From contig NW_026611504.1 of assembly GCF_029633865.1 (NCBI RefSeq), forward strand, positions 930,001 to 994,000: DNA of 64,000 bases, read 5' to 3'. The stretch comes from Lampris incognitus (lineage: Eukaryota; Chordata; Actinopteri; Lampriformes; Lampridae). Of this stretch, positions 1 to 14,559 are shown one piece after another; position 1 is the stretch's first letter, and every line of letters starts with the position of its first letter. A model generated the notes under the pieces. The model saw only the letters and a program-made list of their open reading frames with translations, did not search any database and had not been told where the DNA came from. The position numbers and the translations under genes were made by a program.

Positions 1-3000
1 GGAGTCGTTTTTCTTGTTTAAAACACGATTTCTCGACCAGAATATGCTTTTTCAAAAAAGCCATGTTCCCATGGCGAGAGACTCATTTTCTGTGAGAAAA
101 TGCATTAAAAGGAGGGATTTCATCAGAAACACTATAAATACATATTGTACTTGTCTGAAAACGCACAGAACCTTGAAATAGAAGGTTTCTCACGAAAAAA
201 CACATTGGTGATACCCCTATCTTAAGGCTCTGAGTGTTTGCACACATGTACAACAGGCATGTTTAAACTATAACGTTTTTAGTGAAATTATGTTTCTCTC
301 GAGGAGAAAACGCGTTTAAAGCCATAAAAAGATTTTACTGTGTTTGGCATTGGACCAAACTACCAACAACCTAAACAATGATCAGAACTGGAGAAATTAC
401 ACATTGACATTGGGTGAAAACACCGTAACTCTTAAGGATGTCTTGCAGACTTGTTGAATAGTTCATTTTTCTTGTTTTGTTTGTTTTTGACCAAATTGTG
501 CTTTTCTTGTCGAGAAAAGGCGTTTAAAGCAATAAAAAGGATTCACTGTGTTTGGCATTGGACCAAACTACCAACAACCTAAACAATGATCAGAACTGGA
601 GAAATTACACATTGACATTGGGTGAAATCATGTAACTCATAAGGACATGTTGCAGTCTTGTTGAATAGATTCATTTTCTTGTTTTGTTTGTTTTTGATGA
701 AATTGTGCTTTTCTTGTCGAGAAAAGGCGTTTAACGCGATAAAAAGGTTTAGTGCGTTCGGAATACGGGCTAGGTTACCAAAAGTAAAAATGTGAACTAA
801 ATAAGGCCGGGAGTCGTTTTTATTGTTTAAAACACGATTTCTCGACCAGAATATGCTTTTTCAAAAAAGCCATGTTCCCATGGCGAGAGACTCATTTTCT
901 GTGAGAAAATGCATTAAAAGGAGGGATTTCATCAGAAACACTATAAATACATATTGTACTGTTCTGAAAACGCACGGAACCCTGAAATAGAATGTTTCTC
1001 ACCAAAAAACGCATTGGTTAAAAACCCTAACTTAAGGCTCTGAGTGTTTGCAGACATGTACAACAGGTATGTTTAAACTATAACGTTTTTAATGAAATCA
1101 TGTTTCTCTCGAGGAGAAAATGCGTTTAAAGCAATAAAAAGGATTCACTGTGTTTGGCATTGGACCAAACTACCAACAACCTAAACAATGATCAGAACTG
1201 GAGAAATTACACATTGACATTGGGTGAAAACACCGTAACTCTTAAGGATGTCTTGCAGACTTGTTGAATAGTTCATTTTTCTTGTTTTGTTTGTTTTTGA
1301 CCAAATTGTGCTTTTCTTGTCGAGAAAAGGCGTTTAAAGCAATAAAAAGGATTCACTGTGTTTGGCATTGGACCAAACTACCAACAACCTAAACAATGAT
1401 CAGAACTGGAGAAATTACACATTGACATTGGGTGAAAACACGGAACTCTTAAGGATGTGTTGCAGACTTGTTGAAAATATTCATTTTTCTTGTTTTGTTT
1501 CTTTTTGATGAAGTTGTGCTTTTCTTGTCGAGAAAAGACTTTTAACGCGATAAAAAGTATTAGTGCTTTACGCATATGGACTAGGTTACCAAAAGTAAAA
1601 ATGTGAACTAAATAAGGCCGGGAGTCGTTTTTATTGTTTACAACACGATTTCTCGACCAGAATATGCTTTTTCAAAAAAGCCATGTTCCCATGGCGAGAG
1701 ACTCATTTTCTGTGAGAAAATGCATTAAAAGGAGGGATTTCATCAGAAACACTATAAATACATATTGTACTGTTCTGAAAACGCACGGAACCCTGAAATA
1801 GAATGTTTCTCACCAAAAAACGCATTGGTTAAAAACCCTAACTTAAGGCTCTGAGTGTTTGCAGACATGTACAACAGGTATGTTTAAACTATAACGTTTT
1901 TAATGAAATCATGTTTCTCTCGAGGAGAAAATGCGTTTAAAGCAATAAAAAGGATTCACTGTGTCTGGCATTGGACCAAGCTACCAACAAGCTAAGCAAT
2001 GATCAGAACTGGAGAAATTACACATTGACATTGGGTGAAAACACAGAACTCTTAAGGATGTCTTGCAGACTTGTTGAATAGTTCATTTTTCTTGTTTTGT
2101 TTGTTTTTGACCAAATTGTGCTTTTCTTGTCGAGAAAAGGCGTTTAAAGCAATAAAAAGGATTCACTGTGTTTGGCATTGGACCAAACTACCAACAACCT
2201 AAACAATGATCAGAACTGGAGAAATTACACATTGACATTGGGTGAAAACACGGAACTCTTAAGGATGTGTTGCAGACTTGTTGAAAAGATTCATTTTTCT
2301 TGTTTTGTTTCTTTTTGATGAAGTTGTGCTTTTCTTGTCGAGAAAAAACGTTTAACGCGATAAAAAGTATTAGTGCTTTACGCATATGGACTAGGTTACC
2401 AAAAGTAAAAATGTGAACTAAATAAGGCCGGGAGTCGTTTTTATTGTTTAAAACACGATTTCTCGACCAGAATATGCTTTTCAAAAAGCCATGTTCCCAT
2501 GGCGAGAGACTCATTTTCTGTGAGAAAATGCATTAAAAGGAGGGATTTCATCAGAAACACTATAAATACATATTGTACTTGTCTGAAAACGCACGGAACC
2601 CTGAAATAGAAGGTTTCTCACGAAAAAACACATTGGTGATACCCCTATCTTAAGGCTCTGAATGTTTGCACACATGTACAACAGGCATGTTTAAACTATA
2701 ACGTTTTTAGTGAAATCATGTTTCTCTCGAGGAGAAACGCGTTTAAAGCCATAAAAAGATTTCACTGTGTTTTGGCATTGGAACAAGCTACCAACAACCT
2801 AAACAATGATCAGAACTGGAGAAATTACACATTGACATTGGGTGAAATCATGTAACTCATAAGGACATGTTGCAGTCTTGTTGAATAGATTCATTTTTCT
2901 TGTTTTGTTTGTTTTTGATGAAATTGTGCTTTTCTTGTCGAGAAAAGGCGTTTAACGCGATAAAAAGGTTTAGTGCGTTCGGGATACGGGCTAGGTTACC

Positions 3001-6000
3001 AAAAGTAAAAATGTGAACTAAATAAGGCCGGGAGTCGTTTTTATTGTTTACAACACGATTTCTCGACCAGAATATGCTTTTTCAAAAAAGCCATGTTCCC
3101 ATGGCGAGAGACTCATTTTCTGTGAGAAAATGCATTAAAAGGAGGGATTTCATCAGAAACACTATAAATACATATTGTACTGTTCTGAAAACGCACGGAA
3201 CCCTGAAATAGAAGGTTTCTCACGAAAAAACACATTGGTTAAAAACCCTAACTTAACGCTCTGAGTGTTAGCAGACATGTACAACAGGTATGTTTAAACT
3301 ATAACGTTTTTAATGAAATCATGTTTCTCTCGAGGAGAAAATGCGTTTAAAGCAATAAAAAGGATTCACTGTGTCTGGCATTGGACCAAGCTACCAACAA
3401 GCTAAGCAATGATCAGAACTGGAGAAATTACACATTGACATTGGGTGAAAACACAGAACTCTTAAGGATGTCTTGCAGACTTGTTGAATAGTTCATTTTT
3501 CTTGTTTTGTTTGTTTTTGACCAAATTGTGCTTTTCTTGTCGAGAAAAGGCGTTTAAAGCAATAAAAAGGATTCACTGTGTTTGGCATTGGACCAAACTA
3601 CCAACAACCTAAACAATGATCAGAACTGGAGAAATTACACATTGACATTGGGTGAAAACACGGAACTCTTAAGGATGTGTTGCAGACTTGTTGAAAAGAT
3701 TCATTTTTCTTGTTTTGTTTCTTTTTGATGAAGTTGTGCTTTTCTTGTCGAGAAAATACGTTTAACGCGATAAAAAGTATTAGTGCTTTACGCATATGGA
3801 CTAGGTTACCAAAAGTAAAAATGTGAACTAAATAAGGCCGGGAGTCGTTTTTATTGTTTAAAACACGATTTCTCGACCAGAATATGCTTTTTCAAAAAAG
3901 CCATGTTCCCATGGCGAGAGACTCATTTTCTGTGAGAAAATGCATTAAAAGGAGGGATTTCATCAGAAACACTATAAATACATATTGTACTTGTCTGAAA
4001 ACGCACAGAACCTTGAAATAGAAGGTTTCTCACGAAAAAACACATTGGTGATACCCCTATCTTAAGGCTCTGAGTGTTTGCACACATGTACAACAGGCAT
4101 GTTTAAACTATAACGTTTTTAGTGAAATTATGTTTCTCTCGAGGAGAAAACGCGTTTAAAGCCATAAAAAGATTTTACTGTGTTTGGCATTGGACCAAAT
4201 TACCAACAACCTAAACAATGATCAGAACTGGAGAAATTACACATTGACATTGGGTGAAAACACCGTAACTCTTAAGGATGTCTTGCAGACTTGTTGAATA
4301 GTTCATTTTTCTTGTTTTGTTTGTTTTTGACCAAATTGTGCTTTTCTTGTCGAGAAAAGGCGTTTAAAGCAATAAAAAGGATTCACTGTGTTTGGCATTG
4401 GACCAAACTACCAACAACCTAAACAATGATCAGAACTGGAGAAATTACACATTGACATTGGGTGAAATCATGTAACTCATAGAGACATGTTGCAGTCTTG
4501 TTGAATAGATTCATTTTTCTTGTTTTGTTTGTTTTTGATGAAATTGTGCTTTTCTTGTCGAGAAAAGGCGTTTAACGCGATAAAAAGGTTTAGTGCGTTC
4601 GGAATACGGGCTAGGTTACCAAAAGTAAAAATGTGAACTAAATAAGGCCGGGAGTCGTTTTTATTGTTTAAAACACTATTTCTCGACCAGAATATGCTTT
4701 TTCAAAAAAGCCATGTTCCCATGGCGAGAGACTCATTTTCTGTGAGAAAATGCATTAAAAGGAGGGATTTCATCAGAAACACTATAAATACATATTGTAC
4801 TGTTCTGAAAACGCACGGAACCCTGAAATAGAATATTTCTCACCAAAAAACGCATTGGTTAAAAACCCTAACTTAAGGCTCTGAGTGTTTGCAGACATGT
4901 ACAACAGGTATGTTTAAACTATAACGTTTTTAATGAAATCATGTTTCTCTCGAGGAGAAAATGCGTTTAAAGCAATAAAAAGGATTCACTGTGTTTGGCA
5001 TTGGACCAAACTACCAACAACCTAAACAATGATCAGAACTGGAGAAATTACACATTGACATTGGGTGAAAACACGGAACTCTTAAGGATGTGTTGCAGAC
5101 TTGTTGAAAATATTCATTTTTCTTGTTTTGTTTCTTTTTGATGAAGTTGTGCTTTTCTTGTCGAGAAAAGACTTTTAACGCGATAAAAAGTATTAGTGCT
5201 TTACGCATATGGACTAGGTTACCAAAAGTAAAAATGTGAACTAAATAAGGCCGGGAGTCGTTTTTATTGTTTACAACACGATTTCTCGACCAGAATATGC
5301 TTTTTCAAAAAAGCCATGTTCCCATGGCGAGAGACTCATTTTCTGTGAGAAAATGCATTAAAAGGAGGGATTTCATCAGAAACACTATAAATACATATTG
5401 TACTGTTCTGAAAACGCACGGAACCCTGAAATAGAATGTTTCTCACCAAAAAACGCATTGGTTAAAAACCCTAACTTAAGGCTCTGAGTGTTTGCAGACA
5501 TGTACAACAGGTATGTTTAAACTATAACGTTTTTAATGAAATCATGTTTCTCTCGAGGAGAAACGCGTTTAAAGCCATAAAAAGATTTTACTGTGTTTGG
5601 CATTGGACCAAACTACCAACAACCTAAACAATGATCAGAACTGGAGAAATTACACATTGACATTGGGTGAAAACACCGTAACTCTTAAGGATGTCTTGCA
5701 GACTTGTTGAATAGTTCATTTTTCTTGTTTTGTTTGTTTTTGACCAAATTGTGCTTTTCTTGTCGAGAAAAGGCGTTTAAAGCAATAAAAAGGATTCACT
5801 GTGTTTGGCATTGGACCAAACTACCAACAACCTAAACAATGATCAGAACTGGAGAAATTACACATTGACATTGGGTGAAATCATGTAACTCATAAGGACA
5901 TGTTGCAGTCTTGTTGAATAGATTCATTTTCTTGTTTTGTTTGTTTTTGATGAAATTGTGCTTTTCTTGTCGAGAAAAGGCGTTTAACGCGATAAAAAGG

Positions 6001-6665
6001 TTTAGTGCGTTCGGAATACGGGCTAGGTTACCAAAAGTAAAAATGTGAACTAAATAAGGCCGGGAGTCGTTTTTATTGTTTAAAACACGATTTCTCGACC
6101 AGAATATGCTTTTTCAAAAAAGCCATGTTCCCATGGCGAGAGACTCATTTTCTGTGAGAAAATGCATTAAAAGGAGGGATTTCATCAGAAACACTATAAA
6201 TACATATTGTACTGTTCTGAAAACGCACGGAACCCTGAAATAGAATATTTCTCACCAAAAAACGCATTGGTTAAAAACCCTAACTTAAGGCTCTGAGTGT
6301 TTGCAGACATGTACAACAGGTATGTTTAAACTATAACGTTTTTAATGAAATCATGTTTCTCTCGAGGAGAAAATGCGTTTAAAGCAATAAAAAGGATTCA
6401 CTGTGTTTGGCATTGGACCAAACTACCAACAACCTAAACAATGATCAGAACTGGAGAAATTACACATTGACATTGGGTGAAAACACGGAACTCTTAAGGA
6501 TGTGTTGCAGACTTGTTGAAAAGATTCATTTTTCTTGTTTTGTTTCTTTTTGATGAAGTTGTGCTTTTCTTGTCGAGAAAAGACGTTTAACGCGATAAAA
6601 AGTATTAGTGCTTTACGCATATGGACTAGGTTACCAAAAGTAAAAATGTGAACTAAATAAGGCCG

Positions 6666-9600
6666 GGAGTCGTTTTTCTTGTTTAAAACACGATTTCTCG
6701 ACCAGAATATGCTTTTTCAAAAAAGCCATGTTCCCATGGCGAGAGACTCATTTTCTGTGAGAAAATGCATTAAAAGGAGGGATTTCATCAGAAACACTAT
6801 AAATACATATTGTACTTGTCTGAAAACGCACAGAACCTTGAAATAGAAGGTTTCTCACGAAAAAACACATTGGTGATACCCCTATCTTAAGGCTCTGAGT
6901 GTTTGCACACATGTACAACAGGCATGTTTAAACTATAACGTTTTTAGTGAAATTATGTTTCTCTCGAGGAGAAAACGCGTTTAAAGCCATAAAAAGATTT
7001 TACTGTGTTTGGCATTGGACCAAACTACCAACAACCTAAACAATGATCAGAACTGGAGAAATTACACATTGACATTGGGTGAAAACACCGTAACTCTTAA
7101 GGATGTCTTGCAGACTTGTTGAATAGTTCATTTTTCTTGTTTTGTTTGTTTTTGACCAAATTGTGCTTTTCTTGTCGAGAAAAGGCGTTTAAAGCAATAA
7201 AAAGGATTCACTGTGTTTGGCATTGGACCAAACTACCAACAACCTAAACAATGATCAGAACTGGAGAAATTACACATTGACATTGGGTGAAATCATGTAA
7301 CTCATAAGGACATGTTGCAGTCTTGTTGAATAGATTCATTTTCTTGTTTTGTTTGTTTTTGATGAAATTGTGCTTTTCTTGTCGAGAAAAGGCGTTTAAC
7401 GCGATAAAAAGGTTTAGTGCGTTCGGAATACGGGCTAGGTTACCAAAAGTAAAAATGTGAACTAAATAAGGCCGGGAGTCGTTTTTATTGTTTAAAACAC
7501 GATTTCTCGACCAGAATATGCTTTTTCAAAAAAGCCATGTTCCCATGGCGAGAGACTCATTTTCTGTGAGAAAATGCATTAAAAGGAGGGATTTCATCAG
7601 AAACACTATAAATACATATTGTACTGTTCTGAAAACGCACGGAACCCTGAAATAGAATGTTTCTCACCAAAAAACGCATTGGTTAAAAACCCTAACTTAA
7701 GGCTCTGAGTGTTTGCAGACATGTACAACAGGTATGTTTAAACTATAACGTTTTTAATGAAATCATGTTTCTCTCGAGGAGAAAATGCGTTTAAAGCAAT
7801 AAAAAGGATTCACTGTGTTTGGCATTGGACCAAACTACCAACAACCTAAACAATGATCAGAACTGGAGAAATTACACATTGACATTGGGTGAAAACACCG
7901 TAACTCTTAAGGATGTCTTGCAGACTTGTTGAATAGTTCATTTTTCTTGTTTTGTTTGTTTTTGACCAAATTGTGCTTTTCTTGTCGAGAAAAGGCGTTT
8001 AAAGCAATAAAAAGGATTCACTGTGTTTGGCATTGGACCAAACTACCAACAACCTAAACAATGATCAGAACTGGAGAAATTACACATTGACATTGGGTGA
8101 AAACACGGAACTCTTAAGGATGTGTTGCAGACTTGTTGAAAATATTCATTTTTCTTGTTTTGTTTCTTTTTGATGAAGTTGTGCTTTTCTTGTCGAGAAA
8201 AGACTTTTAACGCGATAAAAAGTATTAGTGCTTTACGCATATGGACTAGGTTACCAAAAGTAAAAATGTGAACTAAATAAGGCCGGGAGTCGTTTTTATT
8301 GTTTACAACACGATTTCTCGACCAGAATATGCTTTTTCAAAAAAGCCATGTTCCCATGGCGAGAGACTCATTTTCTGTGAGAAAATGCATTAAAAGGAGG
8401 GATTTCATCAGAAACACTATAAATACATATTGTACTGTTCTGAAAACGCACGGAACCCTGAAATAGAATGTTTCTCACCAAAAAACGCATTGGTTAAAAA
8501 CCCTAACTTAAGGCTCTGAGTGTTTGCAGACATGTACAACAGGTATGTTTAAACTATAACGTTTTTAATGAAATCATGTTTCTCTCGAGGAGAAAATGCG
8601 TTTAAAGCAATAAAAAGGATTCACTGTGTCTGGCATTGGACCAAGCTACCAACAAGCTAAGCAATGATCAGAACTGGAGAAATTACACATTGACATTGGG
8701 TGAAAACACAGAACTCTTAAGGATGTCTTGCAGACTTGTTGAATAGTTCATTTTTCTTGTTTTGTTTGTTTTTGACCAAATTGTGCTTTTCTTGTCGAGA
8801 AAAGGCGTTTAAAGCAATAAAAAGGATTCACTGTGTTTGGCATTGGACCAAACTACCAACAACCTAAACAATGATCAGAACTGGAGAAATTACACATTGA
8901 CATTGGGTGAAAACACGGAACTCTTAAGGATGTGTTGCAGACTTGTTGAAAAGATTCATTTTTCTTGTTTTGTTTCTTTTTGATGAAGTTGTGCTTTTCT
9001 TGTCGAGAAAATACGTTTAACGCGATAAAAAGTATTAGTGCTTTACGCATATGGACTAGGTTACCAAAAGTAAAAATGTGAACTAAATAAGGCCGGGAGT
9101 CGTTTTTATTGTTTAAAACACGATTTCTCGACCAGAATATGCTTTTTCAAAAAAGCCATGTTCCCATGGCGAGAGACTCATTTTCTGTGAGAAAATGCAT
9201 TAAAAGGAGGGATTTCATCAGAAACACTATAAATACATATTGTACTTGTCTGAAAACGCACAGAACCTTGAAATAGAAGGTTTCTCACGAAAAAACACAT
9301 TGGTGATACCCCTATCTTAAGGCTCTGAGTGTTTGCACACATGTACAACAGGCATGTTTAAACTATAACGTTTTTAGTGAAATTATGTTTCTCTCGAGGA
9401 GAAAACGCGTTTAAAGCCATAAAAAGATTTTACTGTGTTTGGCATTGGACCAAACTACCAACAACCTAAACAATGATCAGAACTGGAGAAATTACACATT
9501 GACATTGGGTGAAAACACCGTAACTCTTAAGGATGTCTTGCAGACTTGTTGAATAGTTCATTTTTCTTGTTTTGTTTGTTTTTGACCAAATTGTGCTTTT

Positions 9601-12600
9601 CTTGTCGAGAAAAGGCGTTTAAAGCAATAAAAAGGATTCACTGTGTTTGGCATTGGACCAAACTACCAACAACCTAAACAATGATCAGAACTGGAGAAAT
9701 TACACATTGACATTGGGTGAAAACACCGTAACTCTTAAGGATGTCTTGCAGACTTGTTGAATAGTTCATTTTTCTTGTTTTGTTTGTTTTTGACCAAATT
9801 GTGCTTTTCTTGTCGAGAAAAGGCGTTTAAAGCAATAAAAAGGATTCACTGTGTTTGGCATTGGACCAAACTACCAACAACCTAAACAATGATCAGAACT
9901 GGAGAAATTACACATTGACATTGGGTGAAAACACGGAACTCTTAAGGATGTGTTGCAGACTTGTTGAAAATATTCATTTTTCTTGTTTTGTTTCTTTTTG
10001 ATGAAGTTGTGCTTTTCTTGTCGAGAAAAGACTTTTAACGCGATAAAAAGTATTAGTGCTTTACGCATATGGACTAGGTTACCAAAAGTAAAAATGTGAA
10101 CTAAATAAGGCCGGGAGTCGTTTTTATTGTTTACAACACGATTTCTCGACCAGAATATGCTTTTTCAAAAAAGCCATGTTCCCATGGCGAGAGACTCATT
10201 TTCTGTGAGAAAATGCATTAAAAGGAGGGATTTCATCAGAAACACTATAAATACATATTGTACTGTTCTGAAAACGCACGGAACCCTGAAATAGAATGTT
10301 TCTCACCAAAAAACGCATTGGTTAAAAACCCTAACTTAAGGCTCTGAGTGTTTGCAGACATGTACAACAGGTATGTTTAAACTATAACGTTTTTAATGAA
10401 ATCATGTTTCTCTCGAGGAGAAAATGCGTTTAAAGCAATAAAAAGGATTCACTGTGTCTGGCATTGGACCAAGCTACCAACAAGCTAAGCAATGATCAGA
10501 ACTGGAGAAATTACACATTGACATTGGGTGAAAACACAGAACTCTTAAGGATGTCTTGCAGACTTGTTGAATAGTTCATTTTTCTTGTTTTGTTTGTTTT
10601 TGACCAAATTGTGCTTTTCTTGTCGAGAAAAGGCGTTTAAAGCAATAAAAAGGATTCACTGTGTTTGGCATTGGACCAAACTACCAACAACCTAAACAAT
10701 GATCAGAACTGGAGAAATTACACATTGACATTGGGTGAAAACACGGAACTCTTAAGGATGTGTTGCAGACTTGTTGAAAAGATTCATTTTTCTTGTTTTG
10801 TTTCTTTTTGATGAAGTTGTGCTTTTCTTGTCGAGAAAAGACGTTTAACGCGATAAAAAGTATTAGTGCTTTACGCATATGGACTAGGTTACCAAAAGTA
10901 AAAATGTGAACTAAATAAGGCCGGGAGTCGTTTTTATTGTTTAAAACACGATTTCTCGACCAGAATATGCTTTTTCAAAAAAGCCATGTTCCCATGGCGA
11001 GAGACTCATTTTCTGTGAGAAAATGCATTAAAAGGAGGGATTTCATCAGAAACACTATAAATACATATTGTACTTGTCTGAAAACGCACAGAACCTTGAA
11101 ATAGAAGGTTTCTCACGAAAAAACACATTGGTGATACCCCTATCTTAAGGCTCTGAGTGTTTGCACACATGTACAACAGGCATGTTTAAACTATAACGTT
11201 TTTAGTGAAATTATGTTTCTCTCGAGGAGAAAACGCGTTTAAAGCCATAAAAAGATTTTACTGTGTTTGGCATTGGACCAAACTACCAACAACCTAAACA
11301 ATGATCAGAACTGGAGAAATTACACATTGACATTGGGTGAAAACACCGTAACTCTTAAGGATGTCTTGCAGACTTGTTGAATAGTTCATTTTTCTTGTTT
11401 TGTTTGTTTTTGACCAAATTGTGCTTTTCTTGTCGAGAAAAGGCGTTTAAAGCAATAAAAAGGATTCACTGTGTTTGGCATTGGACCAAACTACCAACAA
11501 CCTAAACAATGATCAGAACTGGAGAAATTACACATTGACATTGGGTGAAATCATGTAACTCATAGAGACATGTTGCAGTCTTGTTGAATAGATTCATTTT
11601 TCTTGTTTTGTTTGTTTTTGATGAAATTGTGCTTTTCTTGTCGAGAAAAGGCGTTTAACGCGATAAAAAGGTTTAGTGCGTTCGGAATACGGGCTAGGTT
11701 ACCAAAAGTAAAAATGTGAACTAAATAAGGCCGGGAGTCGTTTTTATTGTTTAAAACACTATTTCTCGACCAGAATATGCTTTTTCAAAAAAGCCATGTT
11801 CCCATGGCGAGAGACTCATTTTCTGTGAGAAAATGCATTAAAAGGAGGGATTTCATCAGAAACACTATAAATACATATTGTACTGTTCTGAAAACGCACG
11901 GAACCCTGAAATAGAATATTTCTCACCAAAAAACGCATTGGTTAAAAACCCTAACTTAAGGCTCTGAGTGTTTGCAGACATGTACAACAGGTATGTTTAA
12001 ACTATAACGTTTTTAATGAAATCATGTTTCTCTCGAGGAGAAAATGCGTTTAAAGCAATAAAAAGGATTCACTGTGTTTGGCATTGGACCAAACTACCAA
12101 CAACCTAAACAATGATCAGAACTGGAGAAATTACACATTGACATTGGGTGAAAACACGGAACTCTTAAGGATGTGTTGCAGACTTGTTGAAAATATTCAT
12201 TTTTCTTGTTTTGTTTCTTTTTGATGAAGTTGTGCTTTTCTTGTCGAGAAAATACGTTTAACGCGATAAAAAGTATTAGTGCTTTACGCATATGGACTAG
12301 GTTACCAAAAGTAAAAATGTGAACTAAATAAGGCCGGGAGTCGTTTTTATTGTTTAAAACACGATTTCTCGACCAGAATATGCTTTTTCAAAAAAGCCAT
12401 GTTCCCATGGCGAGAGACTCATTTTCTGTGAGAAAATGCATTAAAAGGAGGGATTTCATCAGAAACACTATAAATACATATTGTACTGTTCTGAAAACGC
12501 ACGGAACCCTGAAATAGAATGTTTCTCACCAAAAAACGCATTGGTTAAAAACCCTAACTTAAGGCTCTGAGTGTTTGCAGACATGTACAACAGGTATGTT

Positions 12601-14559
12601 TAAACTATAACGTTTTTAATGAAATCATGTTTCTCTCGAGGAGAAAATGCGTTTAAAGCAATAAAAAGGATTCACTGTGTTTGGCATTGGACCAAACTAC
12701 CAACAACCTAAACAATGATCAGAACTGGAGAAATTACACATTGACATTGGGTGAAAACACCGTAACTCTTAAGGATGTCTTGCAGACTTGTTGAATAGTT
12801 CATTTTTCTTGTTTTGTTTGTTTTTGACCAAATTGTGCTTTTCTTGTCGAGAAAAGGCGTTTAAAGCAATAAAAAGGATTCACTGTGTTTGGCATTGGAC
12901 CAAACTACCAACAACCTAAACAATGATCAGAACTGGAGAAATTACACATTGACATTGGGTGAAAACACGGAACTCTTAAGGATGTGTTGCAGACTTGTTG
13001 AAAATATTCATTTTTCTTGTTTTGTTTCTTTTTGATGAAGTTGTGCTTTTCTTGTCGAGAAAAGACTTTTAACGCGATAAAAAGTATTAGTGCTTTACGC
13101 ATATGGACTAGGTTACCAAAAGTAAAAATGTGAACTAAATAAGGCCGGGAGTCGTTTTTATTGTTTACAACACGATTTCTCGACCAGAATATGCTTTTTC
13201 AAAAAAGCCATGTTCCCATGGCGAGAGACTCATTTTCTGTGAGAAAATGCATTAAAAGGAGGGATTTCATCAGAAACACTATAAATACATATTGTACTGT
13301 TCTGAAAACGCACGGAACCCTGAAATAGAATGTTTCTCACCAAAAAACGCATTGGTTAAAAACCCTAACTTAAGGCTCTGAGTGTTTGCAGACATGTAAA
13401 ACAGGTATGTTTAAACTATAACGTTTTTAATGAAATCATGTTTCTCTCGAGGAGAAAACGCGTTTAAAGCCATAAAAAGATTTTACTGTGTCTGGCATTG
13501 GACCAAGCTACCAACAAGCTAAGCAATGATCAGAACTGGAGAAATTACACATTGACATTGGGTGAAAACACACAACTCTTAAGGATGTCTTGCAGACTTG
13601 TTGAATAGTTCATTTTTCTTGTTTTGTTTGTTTTTGACCAAATTGTGCTTTTCTTGTCGAGAAAAGGCGTTTAAAGCAATAAAAAGGATTCACTGTGTTT
13701 GGCATTGGACCAAACTACCAACAACCTAAACAATGATCAGAACTGGAGAAATTACACATTGACATTGGGTGAAATCATGTAACTCATAGAGACATGTTGC
13801 AGTCTTGTTGAATAGATTCATTTTTCTTGTTTTGTTTCTTTTTGATGAAGTTGTGCTTTTCTTGTCGAGAAAATACGTTTAACGCGATAAAAAGTATTAG
13901 TGCTTTACGCATATGGACTAGGTTACCAAAAGTAAAAATGTGAACTAAATAAGGCCGGGAGTCGTTTTTATTGTTTAAAACACGATTTCTCGACCAGAAT
14001 ATGCTTTTTCAAAAAAGCCATGTTCCCATGGCGAGAGACTCATTTTCTGTGAGAAAATGCATTAAAAGGAGGGATTTCATCAGAAACACTATAAATACAT
14101 ATTGTACTTGTCTGAAAACGCACAGAACCTTGAAATAGAAGGTTTCTCACGAAAAAACACATTGGTGATACCCCTATCTTAAGGCTCTGAGTGTTTGCAC
14201 ACATGTACAACAGGCATGTTTAAACTATAACGTTTTTAGTGAAATCATGTTTCTCTCGAGGAGAAACGCGTTTAAAGCCATAAAAAGATTTCACTGTGTT
14301 TTGGCATTGGACCAAGCTACCAACAACGTAAAGAATGATCAGAACTGGAGAAATTACACATTGACATTGGGTGAAATCATGTAACGCATAAGGACATGTT
14401 GCAGTCTTGTTGAATAGATTAATTTTTCTTGTTTTGTTTGTTTTTGATGAAATTGTGCTTTTCTTGTCGAGAAAAGGCGTTTAACGCGATAAAAAGGTTT
14501 AGTGCGTTCGGAATACGGGCTAGGTTACCAAAAGTAAAAATGTGAACTAAATAAGGCCG
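6666..14559. repeat. Large satellite block, copy 1
   Basis: About 7.9 kb of the array that recurs at 16783-24676, offset by 10117 bp. Both copies have the same order of block lengths (809, 811, 810, 1018, 810, 810, 603, 811, 810, 602). They also share private variants, such as an acatgtaaaacagg variant at about 13393 and 23510 and a cacacaactctt variant at about 13570 and 23687. The unit just before it (6063) and the unit after it (14560) already differ from their partners, which sets the limits. Confidence 0.85.
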
